64,000 bases of DNA from Vesta saturnalis (Eukaryota; Arthropoda; Insecta; Coleoptera; Lampyridae): assembly GCA_036346205.1 (NCBI GenBank), contig JARFJB010001978.1, positions 352,001-416,000 on the forward strand, written 5' to 3'. Under the pieces are notes generated by a model, which saw only the letters and a list, made by a program, of their open reading frames with translations, was not told the DNA's origin and made no database searches. This document shows, in pieces, positions 22,690 to 34,100 of this stretch (position 1 is the first letter of the stretch; each line of letters begins with the position of its first letter). The position numbers were made by a program, and so were the translations under genes.

Positions 22690-22875
22690 TGATGTGTGCG
22701 TGTGTGTATGTGTGCGCGTGTACGTGTGCGTGTGCGTGTGCGTGTGCGTGTGCGTGTGCGCGTCCGCGTGCGTGTGCGTGTGCGTGTACGTGTGCGTGTG
22801 CGTGGGCGTGCTTGTGTGTGTGTGTGTATGCGTGTGCACGTGTGGGTGGGCGTGTGCGTGTGTGTGCGCGGATGT
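22690..22875. repeat. GTGTGC/TG-rich simple repeat
   Basis: Mixed TG, GCGTGT and CGTG units over about 185 bp. All five ORFs over it (Arg/Thr/His- or Val/Cys-rich on both strands) are artefacts of the repeat. Confidence 0.95.
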
Positions 22876-22939
22876 ACGTTAGTATCCACCGTAACTCCAG
22901 ATCGAAAATACCCACGTACTTAGAATTTTGTGTTTAAGC

Positions 22940-23950
22940 TTGTTTTTATTTCGCTTGGGACTGATTAGATTTTGGGAAAAACCAGCGGTAGTTACAATTA
23001 TGTAACATTTATGGAAGTCAAACATTTTGAATTATAAAGTATTGCTTTAAAGTCCGGGAATGTGCACATTTCTACTTTTACTCTTGCTTTGTGTTTGACT
23101 GTGCAATTAATTTGATTAGAGGTTGACATTTTAAGTGTAGTTAATTTGACGTAAATAGGTCTCAGTTAATTTCTTGTAATACTTTCTAAAAATCCCGGTG
23201 ATTGTCTGGAGAAGCATTTAAATCTTCTTCGTAAGGAACCGAATGAATTTTGTCGTAATAATAGCTCTCATTAGATGAGTTACGATTTTCCTAATTTTAA
23301 TATGTCTGGTTTAATTATTGTGGGAAGATGAATAAAAGTTTTGGGATTTACATTTATCGTTTTAATATTAGTTTATTCCGCTAAAATATTTTTACGAAGG
23401 CCCGTACAGTGCAAGTGATTTCAATTTGGAGTTTTAAATCTGTTTGGTGGTAGCCTGGTATTAGTTGACATACGTTCTGTGGCTTGGTTCATGAGAGTTT
23501 TTGGAGCGAATGCATTAAATTAAAATAAACCATTTGCCAAATTAAGAAATTCAAAATGACGGATCAAAAATGGGGAATTATCGTGTTTAAAAGCCGATAT
23601 GCCTAAAATTCAGGTATTGTGGACTTTGAAGTTATTTATCTATCTAGAAAGCATTATGGCAGATAATTTGACAGCGATTTTTGAGTATGTATTTGTCATT
23701 AAAACAATGATTAACGCGGCTTCATTTCGTTTTATGAGTGAAGCACTTAATAGTTTTTAATTATTCTAGAAAATGAATTATATTTTCGTTCATTATTGTT
23801 TATAATGAAGAAGATAAATGAATGTTTCGAAACGTGCATATTTAATTTATCACCGTATTTATTTATTAGTGCTGCTCTTACCTAAGCCAGTCACTTAAAG
23901 CAGGTCTGGAAATCACCTGCAAAAACAAATTCATTTAAACTTTTATCTGT
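22940..23950. other. no gene recognised
   Basis: Non-coding; no long ORF, TIR or RNA gene was seen. Confidence 0.5.
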
Positions 23951-23951
23951 A

Positions 23952-25837
23952 CAGGGTGGTTTATTTTCGATGTTTTCTTATAGGAAGTGCCCTTTCTATT
24001 ACAGATAAACAAAAAGAAATATGGGATCCTTGTGCTCGATTTTGGTGTTAATTAAGATCCAATAGTCATAATCAACATATATCTGACCGTTATTGCGCAA
24101 TTAGCCAAAATTGAAAAAATGGCGATTTTGAAAAACTTGAATAACTTTTTTGTTTCTAAATGCACCGAAAAACTGTAAAAACTTTCTTAGGCACTTTTTT
24201 AAGTAGAATCCGTTAGTGTATTCACATTTTTAATACTTCCTTAATTTAAAAAGGTATGACATAAAGTTGTATTTTTTTATATGGAAACCATAGTTAGCTA
24301 TGATATTTTTAAATGAAATTTTTTTTGTGCTTTTCAAAAATATATAGCACTTCTATGCTATTTTAATAATTAATTAATTTTTATTTACGTGTTATATTAA
24401 GAATACGCAGTAGGCACAGGAGGCTGAGATTTATTTAAGTAAAAACACATGATACCTATATGTTATATAATAAATTAAAAATTAGAGGTGTGATTTTGGA
24501 ATTTAATTATTAACATGCTTAATTATACAAATTCAAAAAAATTTTTGCTGTTAAAGTGTTTTATATTATCCGAAAGTGATAATAATGTGGCATCGGAATT
24601 ATATTTACAAAATTTTCCTGAATGGCAGCAGCCAAATAAAAATATTTTTGAATTGTATAGTTAATATAAATTAAAATTTTTGCTAACTCAAAACAATATC
24701 TTAATTAATTTTAGGTTATAGAAAAATTTAATTGAATTCGATTCTTTTAAAAATCCCAGGCCAAAAGCTTATTTTAAACGAAATTCTGAAGAAAATTCAA
24801 TGGTCGTCTTAGGACAAGTCGAAGCAGAGCCAACAATTTCATCTAGACAAATGGTTAATCTACGCGTGTCTCGAAGCAAAGCCCTTCGAATTTTAAAGAA
24901 ATACCAATACCATTGCTATAGATTTCGGAAAGAATATTTTTTGACTGTAGACAACAGAAGGCGGCGTACTGAGTTTTGTAACTTGTATATAAGTCAGTGC
25001 CAAAATATACCTAGTTTTTCAAACTCTATTGCATGGTCAGACGAGGCGCATATCAATAGTGATGGTATTTTTAATAATCACAATTTACCTTACATGGCAG
25101 ATGCTAACGCTCATGTCAGTGTTGTACGCAGGAGACAAGGGAAATTTGGAATAAATGTGTGGTGCTGCATTAAAAACGGACGTTTTTATTATCACATGTA
25201 TGAATGAACATTAAACTCAATGAAATATCTCGATATTCTACGATTTCATTTGGAGCGATTTCTATAGAGTCCTCCTTTAGCACAATTTTGCAATGTCATA
25301 TTTCAGCAAGACAAAGCTCATAATTCCCGTGTAATTAATGAGTACTTAAATTTACGTTTCCCTAATTGCTGGATGGGAACGACAGCACCAATTTTGTGGC
25401 CTGCTCGTTCACCCGATCTTTCGCCTCTAGATTTCTTTTTATGGAGTTTTTTGAAAAACATTATATACAAAAGAACTAATAATACTGTGAATGAGTTAAA
25501 AGAAAGTGTTCGTGTGGCTTTTACCGAACTAACATCATTACCTATAGTCATATCTTTTAAATTAAGGGGGTATTAAAAATGTGAATGCACTAACGGATTC
25601 TACTTAAAAAAGTGCCTTAAGAATGTTTTTACAGTTTGTCGATACATTTAGAAATAAAAAAATTATTCAAGTTTTTCAAAAACGCCATTTTTTCAATGTT
25701 GGCTAATTGCGCAATAACGGTCAGATTATGACTATTGGATCTTAATTAATACCAAAATCGAGCCCCATATTACTTTTTGTCTATCTATAATAGAAAGGGT
25801 ACTTCCCATAAGAAAACATCAAAAATGAAACACCCTG
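23952..25837 (+). mobile_element. mariner-like element with ~300-bp TIRs and TA flanks
   Basis: Starts CAGGGTGGTTTATTTTCGAT and ends ATTTTTGATG-like inverted, '…catcaaaaatgaaacaccctg', each flanked by TA (23950-23951, 25838-25839). TIRs extend through 'gaccgttattgcgcaatta' and 'aatccgttagtgtattcac' on the left and their inverses on the right. Length is 1886 bp, with a plus-strand transposase pseudogene inside. Confidence 0.88.
24515..25576 (+). pseudogene. mariner-like transposase pseudogene with three readable Asp motifs
   Basis: The ATG at 24515 opens an N-terminal HTH segment (FILSESDNNVASELYLQ, FPEWQQPNK). After stops, 24800-25207 reads VSRSKALRILKKYQYHCYRF, then SIAWSDEAHINSDGIF with the first Asp and FGINVWCCIK. 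Two TGA/TAG stops follow. Then VIFQQDKAHNSRVI holds the second Asp and LWPARSPDLSPLDFFLW the third, 34 residues between second and third. KRTNNTVNELKESVRVAF is the usual C-terminal part. All three Asp remain but stops interrupt the frame, so it is inactive. Confidence 0.88.
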
Positions 25838-25839
25838 TA

Positions 25840-26492
25840 CTCACGTCATATCTCACATGAAACTTATTTACTGAAATAGGTAAATAAAATATACAACACT
25901 TTAATGTAAATTTTTGCTAATTCTTGGTTTAGTTCTTCACTATAGCAGTTCAATATACAACACTGAATAATATAATTCTAAAATGAGTATTTATATACCT
26001 ACTATTGACAATCAAACATGTACAGCATCAGAATATTGGACATCGATTGATTTGTTCAAGTACAAATCAATGTTCTAATTAAAATAACAAATAAGGGGAA
26101 AAATATCTTTAGAATAACAATAACAATACTTACAAAGTTACTATTAGTTTGTATAATAGAATTCATAAAAGTTAATGAATTTATGGGTTAACAAAGGCTT
26201 CAACTTATTTAAAGCAAGAAGTGAAGAGCGACTTATATTTAGTTTAAAACCAAAATTTAACAAAAAATTTGCTATGGAAAAGCTTTAATAGAGAAAACTG
26301 TATATTCTGTACACGTTTATCGTGAGTGTTACTTAATCCTGAACTAAAAAGTTTTTAACAAATTCTAAAAAAAAAACACTTGAAAAGCTTAAAACATTTT
26401 TATTAAGTAGATTTAATATCAATAATAAGAACTTGCAAAAACCTATATTGACTTTATTCGTTTGTGAATTAATATAAAAATCTTCTTAACAG
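25840..26492 (+). other. upstream intron of Hyperkinetic; no gene recognised
   Basis: AT-rich sequence ending in a polypyrimidine-like stretch and AG at 26491-26492, the 3' splice site of the first recognised exon. No upstream exon could be identified in the window. Confidence 0.5.
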
Positions 26493-26734
26493 GTGCAGAG
26501 CGCCAATAGCAAGCTTGGATTGCATGGAAGAGTTTAGTGCTGGTAGTGCTTTGAGTGCATTAGGAGATAGACCTAGCGATGGTGTCATCACGAAAGAACA
26601 ATTACTTCTTAGTGGTTTAACTCACTCTGTTCCGGGAAATCCATATCAGCTTTCAAGACAAACTTCATTAACGCCAGGACTGCGCTACCGTAATTTGGGT
26701 AAAAGTGGACTGCGTGTTTCTAATATAGGATTAG
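26493..26734 (+). CDS. Hk: Hk exon a (N-terminal region and start of AKR core)
   Basis: Begins one base into a codon after the AG at 26491-26492 and encodes CRAPIASLDCMEEFSAG onward. A variable Ser/Gly-rich N-terminus leads into LRYRNLGKSGLRVSNIGL. Donor GT at 26735; ends in phase 1. The ATG at 26524 (MEEFSAG) could be an alternative start if a promoter lies just upstream; the in-frame codons before it favour an internal exon. Confidence 0.88.
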
Positions 26735-27480
26735 GTATTATTTCAATGTTATTATAAGTATTATATAATTGTGTTTTTTTTTTATTTTTAGGAACATGGC
26801 CAATTTTTGGACCTGGTGTCACAGAAGAGCAAGCAGAACAAATTGTATCGTTAGCAATGGACAGCGGAATAAATGTGTTTGATCTATCAGAAGCACACTC
26901 TGGTAAATATATACAGTGGCGTACCGAAGGGAGGAAGGGGGATATGTACAATATATCCCCCCAAGCGCCAAAACCTTCCATTCTATTTTACGCTTATTGT
27001 TATTAATCCTTTAAAAAAATCAAAGCGTTACTTAAAGGTACCAAGAAAGAACAAACTTATTTCGTTGAATAAATGTTTCTTGTTTTTTTGATTTTCAGTT
27101 TTCTTAATTCTTGTATTACGCACAAAGATTTAGGGACAACCTAGTAATAAAAACATATCCAATATGTTATAAAAAAAACAATTAAAAGTTCTATTCAAAT
27201 TTGGCGTGCTTCTGAGGACAGGGGCTTACTTTTTTTTTTGGTTCGGTAAAGCTAAATAAAAATTAGCTATGGGGTACTGTTAAAATGCATTGTATTCGTA
27301 AATTTGTTGAGAAACCGGACCTGCGGAACGTAGACGAGACTAGAATATTGAAACGGATCCTAAGAGTTAAATAATTAAAAAGGAATTTTAGAACATTCTA
27401 TAGACTAGTGTTTCATAATAATGAACCATCTTTATATTAATATTATTAGTAAATAATAACGACAAGTGTTGCATCAGAGA

Positions 27481-27533
<53 letters not shown>

Positions 27534-29553
27534 TAACAATGCTTTTCAAAAACATAATTAAGTAAAGTAACGTATATAGAATAAAATTAAGCTGTATAAA
27601 AAAATAAACTGAAACTAAAACTAAATAGGTTGCTAACCTTGTATGGATATTTCTATTTCTGGACTTATCTAGAACATCTGCATTTCCTATACAAAGTAAA
27701 CGCTAGGTGGAGGGGATCAGTCTCTGTCTCATACGAGCTTTACAGTGCGTGTTAATGTACAGGGTTCAGGTCAAGGGTGTATAAAAACGTTGAAAGTGCC
27801 GTGGCGGTGTTCATAAGACATTATCGTTTGTTAAATAGACAATTTATTGTGTAATTAGGTTAGTAAACTATACAAGTATGAGTAATTCAAGTTCCTTTGC
27901 AAATTTCTTAAAAAGAAGAAAATTTGATGAAAATGCAGCATCGACATCAAGCTCATTTTCAGGTGCCGCAGCGACAGACGAATCTAATAGAGATGAAAAA
28001 GCCAATTACAGTAGTAATACTAACAATACTGCCATCTGTGCCATTAATAGTCAGCCTTGACAGAATCTAGCTTCCATCTCCATAATACATGTTTCATTTA
28101 ATTGATAAGTTTAAAAGTAACAACTGAAACTGCGGTTTCAACATAAGTGGTTGACAGAGTCTAACTGGCTTTGTTATTCGTCTAAAGAAGAAGGCGCATT
28201 TTGTAAATACTGTGTATTCTTTGCTACAACTGGAGATGTTGGGTGCCAGACATTAGGTGTCTTGGTTAAAGTAAAAATGGTTAACTGGAAAAAAATCAAG
28301 GAAATGAGCGTTTAAGGTTTGTTTAAAAAAGCGCTAACTCATACTCATCACACAAGTTCACGAGTTTACATTCTTGTTATTGCTGCAAATAAATTAACTA
28401 TTCTCTTTTTGTACGTATGTTGCTTCACTTTTGTGTAATAACGTAGCTAACAAGTCGTCTTACTTGCCAAAAATAAAATAAAAACTACTGGTATTTTATA
28501 AAAGAGTCTCTAATTTTTTGTTTTTTTTTCATTCGTAGATATTCTATGTTCATCAAAGCAGTGGATTTCATATTCAATGTGTGATTATGACAATTTACAA
28601 AATACAAAGCAGGGTTCAGGAGAGTATGATAGATTTAATTGATGAAAACAGAAAAATTTAAGTAGCACCAAATCGGCTAAAAGCCACTAAAGAAGCAATG
28701 GATATTTTCGGAAATAGATGATAATTCTGCCAACGAAGGCAATTTTCGTGCAATTTTAAAATACAGCGCTACTTATAATAATTTAATTATTAACAGTTTG
28801 TAAAATTTTGGATTAAATTTAAATAACCTTGTGGGCCAGGGATGTGACGGAGCGAGTAATATGGTGAGAAAATTTAATGGCGTTCAGGCGCTTGTTCGTC
28901 GCAGTTACCTTACAGATACGTACACTGTGCTGCGCACACTTTAGATTCAGCAGTTTCAAAAGTACAACAAATAAGAAATTGTCTTAATATCATTAAAGAC
29001 TATATGACTTTTTTAATACACCAAAAAGAAAAATTGTCCTCTTAAAAAATATTTAAGAATCGGCTGAAAATCCTTAAGCGAAAACCCTGATGTGCAACAC
29101 ACTGGACTTCAGAATACGACGCAGTACAGGATTTTTTAGAGCTATTTAATTATGTCATAGAAAGCTTAGAAGAAATATCTCGTTGGAAAGATTCTGGTAC
29201 CTGTTGACAAAATAGTCTCTACGAGTCATTGCGCTTCAAGTCAAGGATCAAAGGTTTAGCTTTGGATTACATCTTTGTCGTTTCCTACCGAAAGTTGATA
29301 TTGACTTAAAACACAAAATACTGTTTTATGTTTAAAAGTGTTACGCCAAAATGCTGAAAAACAGTTTGAGGTTCTCTTTAATAAGGCTAAGGAATTTCTT
29401 CTTGCTTCAAGTATTGGCACCGAGATAAAATTAAAAAGAATGGTTTTACGACAAAAATATCGAGCGAATCCTATGGTTTCGCACAATTTTTCCGGAAATT
29501 TATGGCCTTGTTATTAGGAGAAGGAACAGAAATTTCGAACAGCGAAATTTTTA

Positions 29554-29642
<89 letters not shown>

Positions 29643-30004
29643 TATACACCTAAAATATTTTAAAATCTGAAATTTAAAAATAGCATAATCATTTAAATAG
29701 TACTGTTCCAAAAATTAAGAATAATCGCTAAGCTTTAGCACACTTGGAACTTTGTAATCAACCAACGTACCCAAATGTTTTATGTTTAAAAGTGTTACGC
29801 CAAAATGCTGAAAAACAGTTTGAGGTTCTCTTTAATAAGGCTAAGGAATTTCTTCTTGCTTCAAGTATTGGCACCGAGATAAAATTAAAAGAATGGTTTT
29901 ACGACAAAATATCGAGCGAATCCTATGGTTTCGCACAATTTTTCCGGAAATTTATGGCCTTGTTATTAGGAGAAGGAACAGCAATTTCGAACAGCGAAAT
30001 TTTA

Positions 30005-30061
<57 letters not shown>

Positions 30062-31117
30062 TATACACCTAAAATATTTTAAAATCTGAAATTTAAAAAT
30101 AGCATAATCATTTAAATAGTACTGTTCCAAAAATTAAGAATAATCGCTAAGCTTTAGCACACTTGGAACTTTGTAATCAACAAACGTACCCAAATGTTTT
30201 TAAATTATTAATCTTCAATCTGCACATCGACTCCGAGGTGAACCTTTTCGACTTTAAAACGAATAAATACCTATGTTAGAAATACAACCTCACAGAACAG
30301 ACTTAATGTACTTGCAATTATGTCAATTCTTTGGGAACTATCCATTTCAGAAGACGAAATAATTAAGAAACTTACACGAAAGCCAAGGCGATTAGATTTT
30401 GTATTAAAATAATATTTATTTTATAAGTTTCTGTAAAGCAAACGTTTATTAGAATTTATAGAGTGTGCCGTGCTTTTTATATCCCCTACCAAGGCTAAAG
30501 TCTACCTACGCCACTGAATATATATTGTTATAAAAACTGAAACAAAAATTGCAATATTAATGGTAACAAAATTCATCTATAAATACATCGCCGCATGTAT
30601 GAAAAATTATCATTTGAGAACGGCTCGACCGATTTCGCTGATTTTTTTGTTCTGTTCGTAATTGTAAGGACAAGGTTTGTATGAATGAATATTTCCCTCA
30701 TATATAATTTACTCCTATACAGCAATGCAACTTCGTTGGGATTACAGCGATAATCCCATTGAACGTTATGAATTACAGCGGTAATTCAACTGCAATGACG
30801 TCATACTCAAGTACCATAGTAACAGAGCTATTCTTGTAATGGACGAGAAGATTTGTCAAACAGTGACAGCTACGTTAAAAAATTTAAGTTAATTTTATTG
30901 TAAAAATGAAACGATTTAGTAAAAGTTCGTGAGAAAGTATTGATAGCAATATTGAAAAGAGTGTTCCGAAGAATACAATGAAAAATCAGGCATTTATTTG
31001 GACGCAAGTATTGTTCGTTTTCTAAAATTTGTTACATGGTTAGTAATTAAAAAGTTTTGTCGTTTTTTAAATTTAAATTTTAATTAATTAGATAAAGGTT
31101 TTTCTTTTGTTATATAG

Positions 31118-31148
<31 letters not shown>

Positions 31149-34100
31149 TGGAAAGCTTCTACCGAATACCATGCGTGCACCAAAATTCGTAACCTAATCT
31201 GTTTTAACCTCATAATGGGTATTAAAAATGTTGTTAATACCTTTACTAGAGTAGACTAAAAATACATATACTGAACCTAATTTGACATCAACAAAAAAAA
31301 TTATCTTGTGAAAGAAAAAAACACGTGAGTGCGTATATTCACTTTTCGCCAAAAATACAGTTAAAATTAAAAAAAAAAAAATTAATATTGTAGTTTCAAA
31401 AATATAGACTAGGCTTTAACATGAAAATTATCAAAATATTCTGAGCATTGATGCACTTTCCTCTTTTTACGTAAATAAATACTATTACTTTGGATAATGT
31501 GGCCAATATTGTTGAACCTCATAAAGTGATAACATCTGGTAAAGTGCATTTAGACAAGCGTTTACGTTTTGACTTCGATAGTGCAGTATTATCCGCTCTT
31601 TTCTCTGCTCAGCACTAATCGCAATCGAAATACTAGGTGAGATACTTTGGATTCAATCGAAATCTGTAGTTTTTCCAGTTACTGACCACTATTCTGTCAA
31701 TCATGTTAGTAAAAAATGGCCATCAGCACTTCTTTCCCTTTCCAATGTGGTAAAAACAAATGCCTTTGCCATGAAGATCCACTATGTACATGTATGTGTT
31801 ATAGTCGAGATTAGATTAAACTATGAAATAAAAACTTTTTATGGTCTTTTCTCTTACAAAGTGACCATTTCTTCTCGTTTTCCTCTGCGGCAACTTCTTC
31901 AACTTCAACTTTTTCGGTCCATATTTCAACCCGTTTTTTCATCACATTCTTTTTAGTACAGTTTTTATTGCGTTTTCATGATCTTGCTTGTCCGGTCGCT
32001 TTTGCAATCCCTTAGACCACTTTTTACGGTTCTTTTTTCAACCCCTATGTTTTATCATCTTCTCTGTAAGTTAGATTTTTATTCTCTCCTGCAGGTTACA
32101 TATTTCAATGGAGTACAGCTTTCTTATGTGGCCATTTTGTTTGCTCGATCTTGTTTTCGCCAATTTGTTTCAGCTATGTCGGTTCCGTGCACAATTTTGG
32201 AACACCGCTTGGTTTTCATCACCCCGTTTCCGTGTTTTTGTTTCCACCAGCTTGTTTCCATGTGTCTTTTGGCTTTCCTTTATCTTGTTTGGTGCCATCT
32301 AGTGTCCGTATTGCACTATCTTTTGACAACCATCGTGCCTTCGAGTGCTTTCTTGGCTTTCCGCCATGTTCTTACCGCCATCTTGTTTTAGCATGCCCTT
32401 TTGGCTTACTTAATTAACATCTGAAATCTACATATTTAATCTTATTTCTATACGTAAGGTGTTTTTAGCAGAAGCTGATTTTAACATCTTGCAATAAGGC
32501 CATTTTTGCAGAATCTAGGTGAAATAGGTTTCAACCTTTTTCTCTCTCTCTCTCTCTCTCTCTGTCCATCTTTGCTCCCGCCTCTGTCTCTGGGTGCTGG
32601 GGTTCCACCTAGGATCTATTTCCAGAGACTAGAGTTCCGATAGCGCCCATTTCTAACGCCTGGGGCTTATTTGCCATTTTATGGTATAATTGGACCTTAT
32701 CATATGGTTTGCAGCGTCAACGTGTGATATAACTAGAAATTAGCGCACAGATTGATACACGATTGGTCGCTATAATTTAGGCTAGAAGTTTAAGCTTAAG
32801 AAAAAGTACGCAACAGTTTGAAACGCTATTTTGTACTATAATTTGAATCTTTAACGGCAAGTTACAAAATTCAACATAACACTATCTAGTAGTCTAACAT
32901 TTAATTAAGAGTCATCATTTTATTAAGTAATGAGGAAAATCGATGGTTTTCCTTGTACCTATAATTCATCTGTCTTATGCAATACGCAACTTTGACTTAT
33001 GATTCGATTAATTTTATAAGAAAAAGTGTAGACATTTTTAAAGAAAATTTAATTTTACATAACTTTTCTTTATAAATTTTCTTAACATAACGCAAGGTAA
33101 GTATAAAAATTGATTAAATATGAATGAAAATTGTTAAACTGTATTATTGAAGTTTTATAGATGTTGGAGGCTTTGGAATTTTTTCAAGTTAAGATGTATT
33201 TATGTTTATTAACCTCTATCTGACATGAAGTTTTAAACGTCATTCTGACATAGATTATTGTTTTTGTTTCTACAATGTTGCCTGTTTTCGTTATGAACGT
33301 ATAAAACAGAGGTTGCATAGTTATCCTAAATAAATTGTAATTAAAATTATTTCATTTCATTTATGTTTTTAAGTTAGCTTCTGTTAACCTCTGTCTAACT
33401 TGAAGTTGTAAACGTCTGTTTGACATAAATTATTGTTTTTGTTTTTACAATGGTGCCTATTTTCGTAATAAGCTTATTATAAAAGAGGTTGCAGAATTGT
33501 CCTAAAAAATTTTTTTCATTTCTTTTAATTTTAATTTCCATTTTGTAGGTTGAAAGGTCGTGCGATGCTCCATAGCAGATATTTGATATAAAAGTTGAAA
33601 CGTTCACGATTAGACATATTAAATAACACTATTTGGGAAAAATGGTGTGGATATTTACTTATTTAATCGCAAACTTTCAGACAGATACTCTGTCCTTCGT
33701 CAGGCGTAATATGAAAGTGACAAATGTTAGCAAGGTAACATCAAAATGACAAATATTAACAAAGTAACTAGAGAATTAAAATTAAATAACTGTTGTAAAA
33801 GTTTCAGTTCTTGAAAATAAACTTCCAGATATCGGACAGTTCATATCCATTACCTCGGTTCAGGTTGTTTAGGTTGTTTTAGAATTTCAATAGCTTCCCG
33901 AATCTTACTTATACACCAATTCCTATTAGCCAGAGATCGTGTTTTCAAATTTTATATTTTTCAGAATGTTTACGGCATGTTGAGTAATTGCTGGTTTAGT
34001 AGGATGAAGTAAACGTAAGTGCCGTTTGTTTTCTATTAGCCTGGTGTTAATGTTACTTCTAGTTTCACCAATATAGGCTGTGCCACAAGAGCACAGTACT

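Larger units (their letters stand above)
26914..30516 (+). mobile_element. hAT transposon with perfect 8-bp target duplication
   Basis: Left terminus CAGTGGCGTACCGAAGG, right terminus TACCTACGCCACTG. Both sides are flanked by AATATATA (26906-26913 and 30517-30524), an exact 8-bp duplication as expected for hAT. Length is 3603 bp. It carries a broken ZMYM1-like hAT transposase on the plus strand, in the same orientation as Hk. Confidence 0.93.

Noticed and set aside
22653..22937. Five overlapping ORFs of Arg/Thr/His or Val/Cys repeats
   Set aside because: All arise from the TG/CGTG simple repeat on both strands.
26685..26981. 98-codon minus-strand ORF
   Set aside because: Antisense to Hk exons a and b and the hAT left end.
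29744..30082. 112-codon ORF ending in Tyr-Ile repeats
   Set aside because: It is a piece of the duplicated hAT transposase region running into the TA microsatellite; covered by the pseudogene entry.
31978..32391. 137-codon hydrophobic ORF
   Set aside because: The plus strand is pyrimidine-rich here and two other frames are also open; Phe/Leu/Val/Cys content follows base composition and no motif was seen.
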